DNA of 64,000 nt from Candidatus Binatia bacterium (GCA_026415395.1 JAOAHD010000020.1:62001-126000); one strand, 5' to 3'. Numbered from the stretch's first letter, positions 1-11,085 are shown. Program-made: numbers and translations. The notes: generated by a model from the letters alone, not told the origin.

Positions 1-91
1 ACGTGCTCTGCAACGCTTGCAGACGTTCACTCACGGCCGAATCCACGTCGACGGCGATAAATGTTCGAATGTGCTTCCCTTCTTCGGTCAT
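1..91 (-). CDS. thpR: RNA 2',3'-cyclic phosphodiesterase (ThpR/LigT-like), N-terminal fragment
   Basis: Only the first 30 codons are inside the window; the gene runs off the left edge. The start ATG is at 89-91. The peptide begins MTEEGKHIRTFIAVDVDSAV and continues with SERLQALQ. The core FIAV(D/E) followed by an amphipathic helix is the usual start of 2H phosphoesterases of the ThpR/LigT family, which open 2',3'-cyclic phosphates on RNA ends. It lies 67 bp downstream of cinA on the same strand. A cinA-thpR-recA order is common in bacteria, which supports the call. No strong ribosome binding site is visible. The catalytic HxT motifs lie outside the window, so activity cannot be judged. Confidence 0.72.
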   Translation of the reverse strand, partial: MTEEGKHIRTFIAVDVDSAVSERLQALQST

Positions 92-158
92 CAATTTCCG
101 TCTCGGGGGCTGCGTGCCGGTGCACTGCCCGCACGGCCCCCCGGTGGGCTCTCGCAGT

Positions 159-1439
159 TTAACGGAAGCGAAAGGTGTCCGGCAGTCCCACCCCAATCGC
201 ATGGCGCCGCAGCCAGTCGAGCGCAATTTGCGAAGCGAGTAACTTGATCCAATCGCGCGTGCCCCACAATTGGTAGCGCCGCACGAACAGCTGGTCGGCC
301 GTGCTCAGCGCAAAACACACCGTGCCAACGGGCTTATCCGGCGAGCCACCTTCGGGGCCAGCAATGCCCGTGATGCTCAAACCAACGTCCGCCCCGAAGC
401 GCTCCCGCACCCCGCGTGCCATTTCCCCAGCGGTCTGCTCACTAACCGCGCCATAGGCTGCCAACGTCTCCGCTCGTACACCGAGCAATGCTTGCTTCGC
501 TTCGTTGCTGTAAGCCACCACCCCGCCGAGAAAGTACGTCGAGCTACCCGGAACATTGGTGATTCGGTGGCCAACGAGCCCGCCCGTGCACGATTCCGCC
601 ACAGCGAGTCGCCAACCCCGTCTGCGGAGCTCCTGGCCGACAACCTCTTCCATCGTGGCATCACCTTCGGCGTAGCAATACGCGCCGAGGCGCTCGCGTA
701 GGCGATCGCCCCATTCGGCAAGGTGGCGCTCCGCCTGCTGGGGTGAACCGTGTACGGTGAGCCGCACGGAAATTTGCGGAAAGGCAGCGCGGAAGTGCAA
801 ACGACCGCACTCTGCCGGCACCACGCCGGCAACCAATTCGTCCAACGCCGACTCGCTGATGCCAAACGTCTGAAACTCGCGGGTCAAATACACCACGTCG
901 CGCCCGCGGTGCTCCGTTAGCCACGGGAGAACTTGGTCCATGAACATCGGCTTCATTTCTCGCGGTACACCCGGGAGCGCAAACAAGTGGCGCAGCCCGA
1001 ACTCCGTATGCAAGTCGAGCCGAAAGCCCGGCGCTGTACCCAGCGGGTTGGGCAAGATCACCGCGCCCTGAGGAAAGCGAGCCTGCTTGAGATTGTTCTC
1101 CGGCATCTCGCGACCCATGGCCGCAAATCGCTGGCGGATACTGGCGGCAACCTGCTCGTCCAGAACAAGCGGCCGCTGCGCAAGTTCCGCGATGGCTTCC
1201 GTGGTCAAATCATCGGCCGTCGGCCCTAAACCTCCGGTGCTGATCACTACTTCGGCCTCGCGCATCGCCTCCTTCCAGGCCCAGATGATGCACCCCCGGT
1301 CGTCCCCCACGACAAGGATCGCAGGGACTTCGAATCCGGCCGCAAACAAGCGGTCGGCCAAGAAGTTGGCATTCGTGTCCACCGTGCGGCCGCTCGTCAG
1401 CTCATCTCCAGTACTAATGAGCGCAACTCGTTCGATCAT
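159..1439 (-). CDS. cinA: CinA family nicotinamide-nucleotide amidase / competence-damage protein
   Basis: A 426-residue two-domain protein of normal CinA length. Residues about 4-170 form the MoCF/MogA-like domain, with GDELTSGRTVDTNANFLADR and STGGLGPTADDLT. The C-terminal part from about residue 260 is the CinA amidase domain, with AESCTGG and the later SITGIAGPEGG. CinA-type enzymes deamidate nicotinamide mononucleotide in NAD recycling, and the N-terminal domain of some members hydrolyses ADP-ribose. I chose the ATG at 1437-1439, which begins MIERVALISTGDE. An in-frame GTG at 1464-1466 would add nine residues that do not fit the family. Neither start has a strong ribosome binding site. 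It is followed by thpR. Confidence 0.95.
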   Translation of the reverse strand: MIERVALISTGDELTSGRTVDTNANFLADRLFAAGFEVPAILVVGDDRGCIIWAWKEAMREAEVVISTGGLGPTADDLTTEAIAELAQRPLVLDEQVAASIRQRFAAMGREMPENNLKQARFPQGAVILPNPLGTAPGFRLDLHTEFGLRHLFALPGVPREMKPMFMDQVLPWLTEHRGRDVVYLTREFQTFGISESALDELVAGVVPAECGRLHFRAAFPQISVRLTVHGSPQQAERHLAEWGDRLRERLGAYCYAEGDATMEEVVGQELRRRGWRLAVAESCTGGLVGHRITNVPGSSTYFLGGVVAYSNEAKQALLGVRAETLAAYGAVSEQTAGEMARGVRERFGADVGLSITGIAGPEGGSPDKPVGTVCFALSTADQLFVRRYQLWGTRDWIKLLASQIALDWLRRHAIGVGLPDTFRFR

Positions 1440-1840
1440 ACCGTGAGCGTTACCCCATCGCTGCACGCGCTTCCAGGTGATGGACCGAGATCAACTTTTG
1501 CGCCGCTTCACACGGCCGCAGTTTGACCAGAAAACCGCGATGCCAGAACCTGGGCACCGATCTCTAAAGCAGAACGGGGCGTTCTCGCTCCGAGCCCAAG
1601 CGATCACCTGTCCACGGCAGTCGCTCGAGGGACTCTGGTTGGGCAGCGACATTTGTAGAGCGGCGCGCACACCTGCTTGCACGGCGAGCGAGCGTCAAGG
1701 CGCCCATCGCAGGCGGGCAGCGGATCCGCGCTCCGCCTGACACAATGAACCCAACGATGCACCCGTGGTCCGCGCGGGTTGGATCCGACCTGCCTGAGAG
1801 CTGTGGCTGCTCCCGTCGCTGCCGGGAGGGCTGCTTATAT
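1440..1840. other. Intergenic stretch between cinA and pgpA
   Basis: About 400 bp between two genes that both read leftward. Reading frames here have no recognisable protein. A short inverted repeat (CTCCCG, 7-base gap, CGGGAG, around 1813-1831) lies just past the pgpA stop and could be a weak hairpin, but it has no T-run. It may also hold the cinA promoter; I could not pick one with confidence. Confidence 0.4.
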
Positions 1841-2323
1841 TCAGCCGAGCCACAACACGGCTCGGAGGCAAATTTGCGTATACAGGCCAGCCACAACGTC
1901 GTCGAGCACAACTCCCCAGCCGCCACCGACTTCACGGTCGATCCAGGCCGCGGGAAACGGCTTCAGCACATCGAACAAGCGGAACAACAAAAAGGCAGCG
2001 CCGAGCACGCCCCAGGTTGGAGGAAGGAATAACGTTGCGGCAAGGTAGCCGGCGACCTCATCAATCACGATTTGCCGGCTATCCTTACCCCCAAAAATCG
2101 TTTCTGCCCGGCCAGCACACCAAGCAGAAAGTGCGATAAACAGCACGAGGCCGGCCAGTGCTGCCCACGTAGCGCAGGCTGCGAGATGCGCTTGGGCGAT
2201 TGCCAGCGGGATGGCTACGAGCGAACCGAACGTGCCTGGGGCAACCGGGATGTAACCCACGAATAGGGCCGATGCGAACAGCTTGATTAAAAGCGCCACA
2301 ACCCGGCCCCGCTCCCCGAGCAC
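1841..2323 (-). CDS. pgpA: Phosphatidylglycerophosphatase A
   Basis: A 160-residue membrane protein that removes phosphate from phosphatidylglycerophosphate to give phosphatidylglycerol at the inner membrane. All family motifs are present: APGTFGS near residue 28, IVIDEVAGYLAA near 85, FRLFDVLKPFP near 113 and GGGWGVVLDDVVAG near 133. Hydrophobic segments lie between them, and the length is normal for PgpA. The listed start is a GTG with no clear ribosome binding site; another GTG eight codons in (before ALLIKLF) is also possible. It lies about 80 bp downstream of atpE on the same strand and might be co-transcribed with the ATP synthase genes. Confidence 0.93.
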   Translation of the reverse strand: MLGERGRVVALLIKLFASALFVGYIPVAPGTFGSLVAIPLAIAQAHLAACATWAALAGLVLFIALSAWCAGRAETIFGGKDSRQIVIDEVAGYLAATLFLPPTWGVLGAAFLLFRLFDVLKPFPAAWIDREVGGGWGVVLDDVVAGLYTQICLRAVLWLG

Positions 2324-2402
2324 GCTAGAAATGGAGCGAGGAGGCGACGAGCCACTCGCTCACCGCCTCCCCGAACCAAAGTGCGTCTCCTGGCGCGCGC
2401 TT

Positions 2403-2711
2403 TCAGATTTTGCCTTGCAGGAAGAACGTGATGACAAGGGCGTAAATCGCCAAGGCTTCCATCATGGCCAAGGCGATAATCATCGGCGTTTGGATGCGAT
2501 CGGCTGAGTTGGGATTTCGCCCTATCGACTCCATCGCCGCCGCACCGGTACGCCCCTGACCCAGCGCCACACCTCCAGCGGCAATGCCGATGCCGAGGCC
2601 TGCGCCCAGACCAATCCACCCCCGCGCTGAGCCATCCTCTGCCGCGAGGGCCGGAAGGGCGACCGTCATCACGGTCACCAACCAAAAGAAGAACCGAACC
2701 AATGACTGCAT
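2403..2711 (-). CDS. atpE: ATP synthase F0 subunit c
   Basis: A 102-residue c-ring protein. It starts with a hydrophobic signal-like segment (about residues 5-23, ending ALPALAAEDG) found in some deltaproteobacterial c subunits. Two transmembrane hairpin helices follow, joined by the polar loop RNPNSAD. The ion-carrying glutamate is in MMEALAIYALV in helix 2. Helix 1 has a glutamine in GQG. The Ser/Thr that follows the Glu in sodium-binding rings is Ala here, so proton coupling is more likely; this is inferred from family knowledge. The ATG is preceded by a strong AAGGAGG about 7 bp upstream, which fixes the start. It forms an operon with atpB and the two upstream atpI-type genes; the F1 genes are 35 kb away. 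Confidence 0.96.
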   Translation of the reverse strand: MQSLVRFFFWLVTVMTVALPALAAEDGSARGWIGLGAGLGIGIAAGGVALGQGRTGAAAMESIGRNPNSADRIQTPMIIALAMMEALAIYALVITFFLQGKI

Positions 2712-2825
2712 ATCCAACCTCCTTTTCGAGTTTTCGCCGCTCCCGCCGTGCGCCCCACCTTCTCTGTCCTCCTCGCCACCAGTGGCGTGGCATGGGCGGC
2801 GTTGTCCACAAACTCTTTGCAAGCC

Positions 2826-3554
2826 TTATGCGTGCGCCTCCGCGTGCCCGTGCTCCCCGTCGTGGTCGTGATGAGCAATCGCCAGCGACAAGTACACAAT
2901 GCTGAGAATGGTAAACACAAACGCCTGGACCAAGGAAACAAAGGCGCCGAGAACGTAAAAGACCACGGGAATCACGAGCTTGGTTAAGTCGGTAAAGATT
3001 TCGAGCACCAGGTGATCGCCCGTCATGTTGCCGAAAAGACGCAAGCCCAACGAAACCGGACGAATCAAGTTGTCCGCAATTTCCAGCGGCAACATGAGCG
3101 GGGCAAGCCAAATAATCGGTCCGAGGTGATGCTTGAGGTACGCCATCCCATTTTGCTTGAGACCGAAGGTTACGTAAAACAGCAGCGACGTGACCCCCAG
3201 CGCGAACGTGACGTTAAAGTTGCTCGTTGGCGGCGCAAATCCGGGAAATAATCCGAGCAGGTTCGCCAGCAGAATGAAGATGAAAAACGTCGCGTACACG
3301 TGCAGATACTTCCGCCCGCCAGGACCGAGCACCCCCTCGATGAAACCGATGAACCACTCGACAAACACTTCCAAGGCATTGCGCCACGTCAACGTTGCGT
3401 CGGGAACCACCGGGTCTTGCGCACGCTGTGTCTGCTTCCGTGCAAGCCACGCCCACATCACCAGGAAGACCATCACCAGCGTCGCATGCACCGTGTGCGC
3501 CGGTAGGTCCCGCAGCCCGGGCACCAAGCTAACCCACATGAACGAGTGCTCCAT
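2826..3554 (-). CDS. atpB: ATP synthase F0 subunit a
   Basis: A 242-residue membrane protein forming the proton half-channels against the c-ring. The conserved motif LGLRLFGNM contains the essential arginine that releases the proton from subunit c. Several transmembrane segments are evident, with the family motif PTSNFNVTFALG in the middle. The C-terminus is an unusual His/Asp/Glu-rich tail (AHHDHDGEHGHAEAHA) that could bind metal or be a simple acidic extension. The start ATG at 3552-3554 has a modest purine-rich stretch upstream. Neighbours are atpE downstream and an AtpI-like gene 6 bp upstream, so these are one transcript. Confidence 0.96.
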   Translation of the reverse strand: MEHSFMWVSLVPGLRDLPAHTVHATLVMVFLVMWAWLARKQTQRAQDPVVPDATLTWRNALEVFVEWFIGFIEGVLGPGGRKYLHVYATFFIFILLANLLGLFPGFAPPTSNFNVTFALGVTSLLFYVTFGLKQNGMAYLKHHLGPIIWLAPLMLPLEIADNLIRPVSLGLRLFGNMTGDHLVLEIFTDLTKLVIPVVFYVLGAFVSLVQAFVFTILSIVYLSLAIAHHDHDGEHGHAEAHA

Positions 3555-3560
3555 AACTTC

Positions 3561-3947
3561 TCAGGCCTCCCTCCAGAGGCTCGACCAGTTGCTCGCTGCC
3601 GTGCTGGTCAAAAGGGCCAGCGTGAACATCGTCACCCCTGCGGCAAAGCTGAGTGGTTCCAGCGGCAAGCGGAACAGCACGACGGTAATGACTCCCAGGA
3701 ACAACGCGAATTTCCCGATCAGCGCGCCGGCGGCAACCCAACGTGCTCGCCCCCCGATTGCACCACCCTGCCGGGCACGGACCAAGGTGCGAACGAGCAC
3801 CGCCCATACGCCAAGGTTGGCCAGTGCCCACAAGGACCCAGCGGCCAAGCTTCCGGCGTGGCCAACTCCAGTCCACGCCGCAGACGCCGCTGCCGCTACC
3901 GACAAGGCGACGTGCCACTCAACCACGTTGCGGAGACTCAGATTCAT
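3561..3947 (-). CDS. ATP synthase subunit I-like membrane protein
   Basis: A 128-residue protein with four hydrophobic segments (about residues 10-30, 35-57, 68-90 and 98-118). Its position directly before atpB and its size match the ATP_synt_I (AtpI) group, small proteins thought to help c-ring assembly or magnesium supply. Sequence conservation in this group is poor, so the call rests mainly on topology and location. Its 5' end overlaps the preceding AtpZ-like gene by 29 bp, and its stop is 6 bp before the atpB start. This suggests translational coupling in the order AtpZ-like, AtpI-like, atpB, atpE. Confidence 0.72.
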   Translation of the reverse strand: MNLSLRNVVEWHVALSVAAAASAAWTGVGHAGSLAAGSLWALANLGVWAVLVRTLVRARQGGAIGGRARWVAAGALIGKFALFLGVITVVLFRLPLEPLSFAAGVTMFTLALLTSTAASNWSSLWREA

Positions 3948-4173
3948 CTTGCTTGTCCCGATTCCTCTCCAATCGCCGCAAAGCCCACAGCAAGCGGCTC
4001 AGTCCCCCAGCTAAACCAGCCAGCGTGAACAGCAAGGTCAGCCATGGGGCCGACCCGAGATAGCGATCTAAGTAATACCCTGCAATCACCCCGCCGACGA
4101 CGCTCGCCGCCAGTTCGGTTCCCGCCGCGACCAGCGGGGCGAGGTGCGCCAGGGTGCGCGGGTTCAACGCCAT
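3919..4173 (-). CDS. AtpZ/AtpI family small membrane protein
   Basis: An 84-residue protein with two transmembrane helices. The motif GGVIAGYYLDRYLGSAPWLT is typical of the AtpZ/AtpI group (putative F0F1 ATPase accessory subunit; the GxxxGxxxDxxxGT-type pattern is partly kept). The C-terminal tail is highly charged (RRLERNRDKQDESES). The ATG at 4171-4173 overlaps the hemL stop as TGATG; a TTG one codon earlier is less likely. AtpZ with AtpI is reported to form a Ca/Mg channel in alkaliphiles, but I cannot tell whether that holds here. It is the first gene of the F0 block. Confidence 0.78.
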   Translation of the reverse strand: MALNPRTLAHLAPLVAAGTELAASVVGGVIAGYYLDRYLGSAPWLTLLFTLAGLAGGLSRLLWALRRLERNRDKQDESESPQRG

Positions 4174-5465
4174 CAACCCCTCTCAACTCTCTGCAAAACT
4201 CTGCGCGCCGCCTGCACGGTAACGTCCACCTCCGCTTCGGTGTGGGCGAGCGAGAGAAACGCGACCTCGAACGGCGAAGGAGGGAGGTAAATCCCCTCGT
4301 GGAGCATGCCAAAGAACCAGCGACGAAACAGCTCCTGATCCACTGCCCGCGCCTCTTCCGCGTTCGTAACTCGCTCGACCCCGAGGAAGAGCGTCCACAT
4401 CGACCCCACCCGTTGCACGCAGCCCGGAATTCCGGCTGTGGTCAGAGCGCCACGCAAGCCGTCTTCCAAGCGCTGGCCGAGCTCTTCCAGTCGCTCGTAG
4501 GAACCGGGGCGCTGCAAAGCTGCAAGGGTACGGAGACCAGCCGCCACCGCCAAGGGATTTCCGGACAGGGTGCCGGCATGGTACACGGGCCCGAGCGGTG
4601 CCAAAAGCTCCATGATCTCACGCCGCCCGCCAAACGCCGCCAGCGGTAGCCCCCCTCCAACCACCTTACCGAAGGAACTCAAATCAGGTCGCAATCCATA
4701 GAGGACCTGCGCGCCGCCCCACGCCACCCGAAAGCCAGTCATCACTTCATCGAAGATAACCAACGCTCCGTTGCGGTGGCAGCACTCAATCAAGCCAGCG
4801 AGAAATCCTTCCGCCGGGGGAATCACCCCCATGTTCCCCACCACCGGCTCCACAATGGCAGCCGCAATTTCGCCGGGGAAGCGCGCAAAGCATGCTTCCA
4901 CGGAGGCCAAGTCGTTAAAGGTTGCCACCAGTGTGGTCTCGGCTACTCGCGACGGTACCCCTGCACTGTTGGGAACGCTCAACGTCGCTGCCCCGGATCC
5001 CGCACTGACCAGCAGGGCATCCACGTGCCCGTGATAACAACCATCGAACTTGATGATGCGGTCCCGTCCGGTGAATGCACGCGCCAGACGGATCAACGCC
5101 ATCGTGGCTTCGGTTCCGGAACTCGTCAGGCGCACCATGTCGAGCGAAGGCACCGCTGCGCAAAGTTGCTCCGCAAACTCCACCTCGCGCACGGTCGGTG
5201 CCCCAAAGGTCGTTCCATCACGCATCACATCATGAATAGCACGCAAGACCTCCGGAGCCGCATGCCCCAAGATGAGCGGCCCCCATGAGCCCACGTAATC
5301 GATGTATGAGCGACCCTCGACATCCCACACGAAGCAGCCTTTGCCACGCTGGATAAAGAGCGGCTCGCCCCCGAGCACGCGCCAGGCGCGAACCGGACTA
5401 TTGACCCCGCCCGGAATCGTTTGTTGGGCGCGGGCAAACAACTGCGCCGACAGCGAAGCGGACAT
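4173..5465 (-). CDS. hemL: Glutamate-1-semialdehyde 2,1-aminomutase
   Basis: A 430-residue class-III PLP aminotransferase-fold enzyme that converts glutamate-1-semialdehyde to 5-aminolevulinate, the C5 route into haem. Visible hallmarks are PGGVNSPVRA at the N-terminus, SSGTEATM (phosphate binding), ALVIFDEVMTGFR (the Asp that holds the PLP nitrogen) and SSFGKVVGGGLP with the Schiff-base lysine near residue 265. The ATG at 5463-5465 (MSASLSAQLFARA) gives the usual family length; the open frame extends about 99 codons further upstream, but that part looks non-coding. The stop overlaps the next gene (TGATG), so hemL is the probable first gene of the atp F0 transcript and diverges from dnaA. Confidence 0.95.
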   Translation of the reverse strand: MSASLSAQLFARAQQTIPGGVNSPVRAWRVLGGEPLFIQRGKGCFVWDVEGRSYIDYVGSWGPLILGHAAPEVLRAIHDVMRDGTTFGAPTVREVEFAEQLCAAVPSLDMVRLTSSGTEATMALIRLARAFTGRDRIIKFDGCYHGHVDALLVSAGSGAATLSVPNSAGVPSRVAETTLVATFNDLASVEACFARFPGEIAAAIVEPVVGNMGVIPPAEGFLAGLIECCHRNGALVIFDEVMTGFRVAWGGAQVLYGLRPDLSSFGKVVGGGLPLAAFGGRREIMELLAPLGPVYHAGTLSGNPLAVAAGLRTLAALQRPGSYERLEELGQRLEDGLRGALTTAGIPGCVQRVGSMWTLFLGVERVTNAEEARAVDQELFRRWFFGMLHEGIYLPPSPFEVAFLSLAHTEAEVDVTVQAARRVLQRVERG

Positions 5466-5714
5466 GCACCGGTCGCTAGCGTCTGCAGCTAGCGCGCTCA
5501 ATCGGCTCACCCCAGACGAGCACACCTCCCCGCGCAAACCCTTTTTCAAAAGCGCCCCAACGAAAACGCAGCCCCCCGCGAATCCGCATCCCACCACAGG
5601 CCAAACCCGGACCTCCGACCCAAGCGGGAGGAAACCCTCGCTCAGCTCGTGGGTGAAAACACTCCATTGCTGGGGGCGCCGACCGCTGTTGTCGACCGGC
5701 TTCCGCTTCCCTCG

Positions 5715-5815
5715 ACTATTTGTGGATAAGGTGTGGATCTGCGTGGTGGAAACTTCTCTCAAGTGATGGTATTTGTGTACCTAATGATCTTTTGTCCCCA
5801 GGTGTGGATACCGGC
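5715..5815. other. Candidate replication origin segment (DnaA-box cluster upstream of dnaA)
   Basis: Just upstream of dnaA there is a perfect DnaA box, TGTGGATAA, at 5721-5729 (the reverse complement of TTATCCACA). Two near-perfect copies follow in the same orientation: TGTGGATCT at 5732-5740 and TGTGGATAC at 5803-5811. The span between them is relatively AT-rich for this GC-rich window. Divergent hemL and dnaA flank it, and dnaN, gyrB and gyrA follow. This is the arrangement of many bacterial oriC regions. It may equally be only the dnaA autoregulatory promoter; skew analysis of the whole chromosome would decide. Confidence 0.55.
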
Positions 5816-7168
5816 GTGAAAGAGAAGCTTCGCCTGGTGTTGCAGCAGCTCCGCGACGAGGGAAGCACTCCGGAGGAGCAGGCTGCCCTTGCTGGGTTAC
5901 GATACGTTGCCCACGCTGATGATCGCTGCATCCTGGAGGTGAAGCCGCTGCTAGCCACCTTCGTTCGCGAGCGACTCTTGCCGCGTATCGAGCAAATGCT
6001 TGCCGAGGCACTGGGCCGGCCTGTGCACGTGTTCCTGCGTCCCGTTCGTTCTCCGCAGCGCGAACTGTTTCCCCTTCTCGATCACGGGGACGATACCACC
6101 CTGATCGACGAGTCCACTGGTCCCGGGGCATACACGTTCGAAAATTTCATTGTCGGCGCGAGTAATCAGTTTGCGCACGCTGCCGCCCTAGCCGTGGCCC
6201 GCAAGCCGGGCCAGCAGTACAACCCGCTGTTCATCTACGGCGGCGTCGGTCTCGGTAAGACGCACTTGCTCCGTGCCATTGCCCAGGCCCTTGCCACCCA
6301 ACACCCGGGCCTGCAGGTCCGCTACATGAATGCGGACTCCTTTATGGTCGAGGTGGTGCATGCCATTCGGAAAGACCAACTCCCGCAGTTCAAAGCGAAC
6401 TTTGCGCGGGTGGACGTACTCCTAGTGGACGATGTCCAGCTCCTTGCTGGGCGGGAGCGGACACAGCAAGAGCTCTTTCACCTCTTCAACCAGCTTTACG
6501 AGGCGGGAAAGCAAATCGTTCTCGCCGGGGATCAGGCGCCGCGCGATCTCGTGCAGCTCGAAGAACGGCTCCGCAATCGATTCGAGTGGGGTCTCGTTGT
6601 CGATCTGCAACCGCCTGACCTCGAAACCCGCATTGCCATCCTCCAACGAAAAGCCCAGTTCGAAGGAGTTGAATTGCCGTATCCTGTGGCGCTCGCTCTG
6701 GCAGAGAACTCGGGACAAAATGTGCGCGAACTTCATGGCCTACTCACTCGTCTCCTGGCCCTTGCCTCGCTCAGCAAAGAGGAACTGACCGTCAGCCTCG
6801 CGCAAAAAGTAGCCGCCATGAACTTGTCGGCTCCGAAACCGCTAACGCCCGAGCGGATCCAGGAAATAGTGGCCAACTTTTTCGGCTTGCGCCCGGCAGA
6901 TCTACGTTCGGCACGGCGCACTCGCGCCGTCGCCACGGCACGCCAAATTGCGATGTACCTCTGCCGCACCCACCTCGGCGCTTCGTTCCCCCACATTGGC
7001 GAGTGCTTTGGCGGGCGCGACCACACCACGGTGATGCATGCGGTGGAAGTCATCGAGCGCCGCCAAAGCGCCGATCCACGGCTGCGTGGCATGATCCAGT
7101 CGTTACGTGCCGCCCTTGAGGGCGGCAGCGCGCCAGCGTCGTTGCCGTGGAAAACATCTTCTGGTTGA
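5816..7168 (+). CDS. dnaA: Chromosomal replication initiator protein DnaA
   Basis: A 450-residue AAA+ initiator that binds DnaA boxes and opens the origin. The Walker A motif GGVGLGKTH is near residue 142, Walker B is VDVLLVDDVQLL, and sensor-2-type sequence RELHGLLTRL is visible. The domain IV DNA-binding signature GGRDHTTVMHAVEVIE is near the C-terminus. The N-terminal domain I (about residues 1-85) is only weakly like other DnaA proteins. The start is uncertain because the frame has no ATG near the N-terminus. I chose the GTG at 5816-5818, with a weak AGG about 11 bp upstream; a GTG at 5804 overlaps a DnaA box. DnaA boxes upstream imply autoregulation. Confidence 0.95.
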   Translation: MKEKLRLVLQQLRDEGSTPEEQAALAGLRYVAHADDRCILEVKPLLATFVRERLLPRIEQMLAEALGRPVHVFLRPVRSPQRELFPLLDHGDDTTLIDESTGPGAYTFENFIVGASNQFAHAAALAVARKPGQQYNPLFIYGGVGLGKTHLLRAIAQALATQHPGLQVRYMNADSFMVEVVHAIRKDQLPQFKANFARVDVLLVDDVQLLAGRERTQQELFHLFNQLYEAGKQIVLAGDQAPRDLVQLEERLRNRFEWGLVVDLQPPDLETRIAILQRKAQFEGVELPYPVALALAENSGQNVRELHGLLTRLLALASLSKEELTVSLAQKVAAMNLSAPKPLTPERIQEIVANFFGLRPADLRSARRTRAVATARQIAMYLCRTHLGASFPHIGECFGGRDHTTVMHAVEVIERRQSADPRLRGMIQSLRAALEGGSAPASLPWKTSSG

Positions 7169-7205
7169 AGTGAAGAGGCTATCGATGCCGGCACACTTTT
7201 TACCA

Positions 7206-7265
7206 CTTTCCACAACCGAAACTCAGCTCCAGCCCGCTTCTGCTGCGGCTTTTCACAAATCCACA
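7206..7265. promoter_or_regulatory. DnaA-box-like sequences between dnaA and dnaN
   Basis: The dnaA-dnaN gap holds CTTTCCACA (7206-7214), CTTTTCACA (7249-7257) and AAATCCACA (7257-7265). The first two differ from the relaxed DnaA-box pattern TTWTNCACA at one position; the last is weaker. They could be low-affinity DnaA sites extending the origin or regulating dnaN. Chance occurrence is possible. Confidence 0.3.
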
Positions 7266-7321
7266 GCGCACACGGTGACTACGGTATGTTGAACTGAAAG
7301 AAAAAGCGTAAGGAGAGAGCA

Positions 7322-8434
7322 ATGGAGTGTCACATCAGCAAAGACGAATTGCTCGGTGCACTGTACCTTGCCCAGGGGATTGCAGACCGTCGGGTTACGT
7401 TACCGGTACTGACCCATGTTCTGATTAACGTGGGCAGCAGGGAGGTCACCGTGCTTGCCACGGACCAGGAAATTGGTCTCCGCCGCACCTGTGATGCCTC
7501 GGTCGCGAAACGGGGAGCAGTCACAGCAAACGCCCGCGTCCTTTACGAGATCGTGCGCTCCCTGTCTGAGGGTGACATTGAACTCCGCGCGGGGGAGCGC
7601 CACCAACTGGAACTCAAACAAGGAAAGTCGCAGTTTCGTATCCTCGGCATCGACCCGCAGGAGTTTCCCGCGATGCCAGCCGCGGCAGAAACGAAAAGCA
7701 AGGGCCAATTTGCCATCGATGCTGAGGTCCTGCGCCGCATGCTGGAACTCACGCTTTTCGCGGCTTCCAGTGACGAGGCCCGCCCGGCACTGTGCGGGGT
7801 TTACCTCGAGCGGCGCGATGGTGCTCTGAACTTCGTGGCCACCGATGGTCATCGGTTGAGCTTGGTCACGCGCACCCTCAAGGGGATGCGCCCGGATACG
7901 GGAGTGATTCTTTCCCGAAAGGCGGTGGGCGAAATGATCAAAGTGCTCGATGCAGCGAGCGGCGAGGTGCAACTGACCTTCGGCACCGGCATTGTTTTCC
8001 TCACCGCTGGTAACGTGGAGCTAGCGATGCGTACGGTGCAAGCGGAGTTCCCAAGCTACAGTGCCGTGATCCCCAGCGAATCCCCGCGCCATGTGGCGAT
8101 CAACAATGCACCATGGAGTCAGGCACTGCGCCGTGTTGCCGTACTCGCCGTGGAGCAAACGCACCCGGTCCGTCTCACCTTCGAGACTGGCAGGGTTGAG
8201 CTTTCCACCAGAAACCCAGACATGGGCGAGGCACGCGAAGAAGTCGAAGCGGCATACACAGGCGACCCCTTTACGATCGGCTTTAATGCTCGGTACTTAC
8301 TGGACGTTCTCAACCTGTTTCCTGGCGACAGTGTCGTGGAGGTGGGCCTCGAAGACGACGAATCCCCCACGGTATTCCGCATTCCCGAGGAGCCGGACTT
8401 CCTCTACGTACTCATGCCCATGCGCTTGAACTGA
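7322..8434 (+). CDS. dnaN: DNA polymerase III beta sliding clamp
   Basis: A 370-residue clamp, the usual length, made of three similar domains that form a dimeric ring and tether polymerase and other partners to DNA. Recognisable parts are the N-terminal LPVLTHVLINV-type strand, FVATDGHRLSLVTR in domain 2, and the C-terminal VLMPMRLN ending, typical of DnaN, which carries the conserved M-P-(M/V)-R(L/-) tail next to the partner-binding cleft. The ATG at 7322 has AAGGAGAGAG 5-12 bp upstream. It follows dnaA by 153 bp and precedes gyrB by 143 bp, the standard dnaA-dnaN neighbourhood (recF is missing from its usual place between dnaN and gyrB). Confidence 0.97.
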   Translation: MECHISKDELLGALYLAQGIADRRVTLPVLTHVLINVGSREVTVLATDQEIGLRRTCDASVAKRGAVTANARVLYEIVRSLSEGDIELRAGERHQLELKQGKSQFRILGIDPQEFPAMPAAAETKSKGQFAIDAEVLRRMLELTLFAASSDEARPALCGVYLERRDGALNFVATDGHRLSLVTRTLKGMRPDTGVILSRKAVGEMIKVLDAASGEVQLTFGTGIVFLTAGNVELAMRTVQAEFPSYSAVIPSESPRHVAINNAPWSQALRRVAVLAVEQTHPVRLTFETGRVELSTRNPDMGEAREEVEAAYTGDPFTIGFNARYLLDVLNLFPGDSVVEVGLEDDESPTVFRIPEEPDFLYVLMPMRLN

Positions 8435-8568
8435 GGCCCAGTTCGGGCGTCGGACGAGGGCGGTGGCAAAAATTGTTTTGAAACGCTCGGAAAATCGAGT
8501 CTAAGTTACCAGATTTACGAGATTTTTTTTACTCGCTTCGAGTTGGCCCTAAGGCTTTGCTTTGCTAA

Positions 8569-11055
<2,487 letters not shown>

Positions 11056-11085
11056 CCGCGGCGTCAGCTTTTTAAGGACCGTGCC

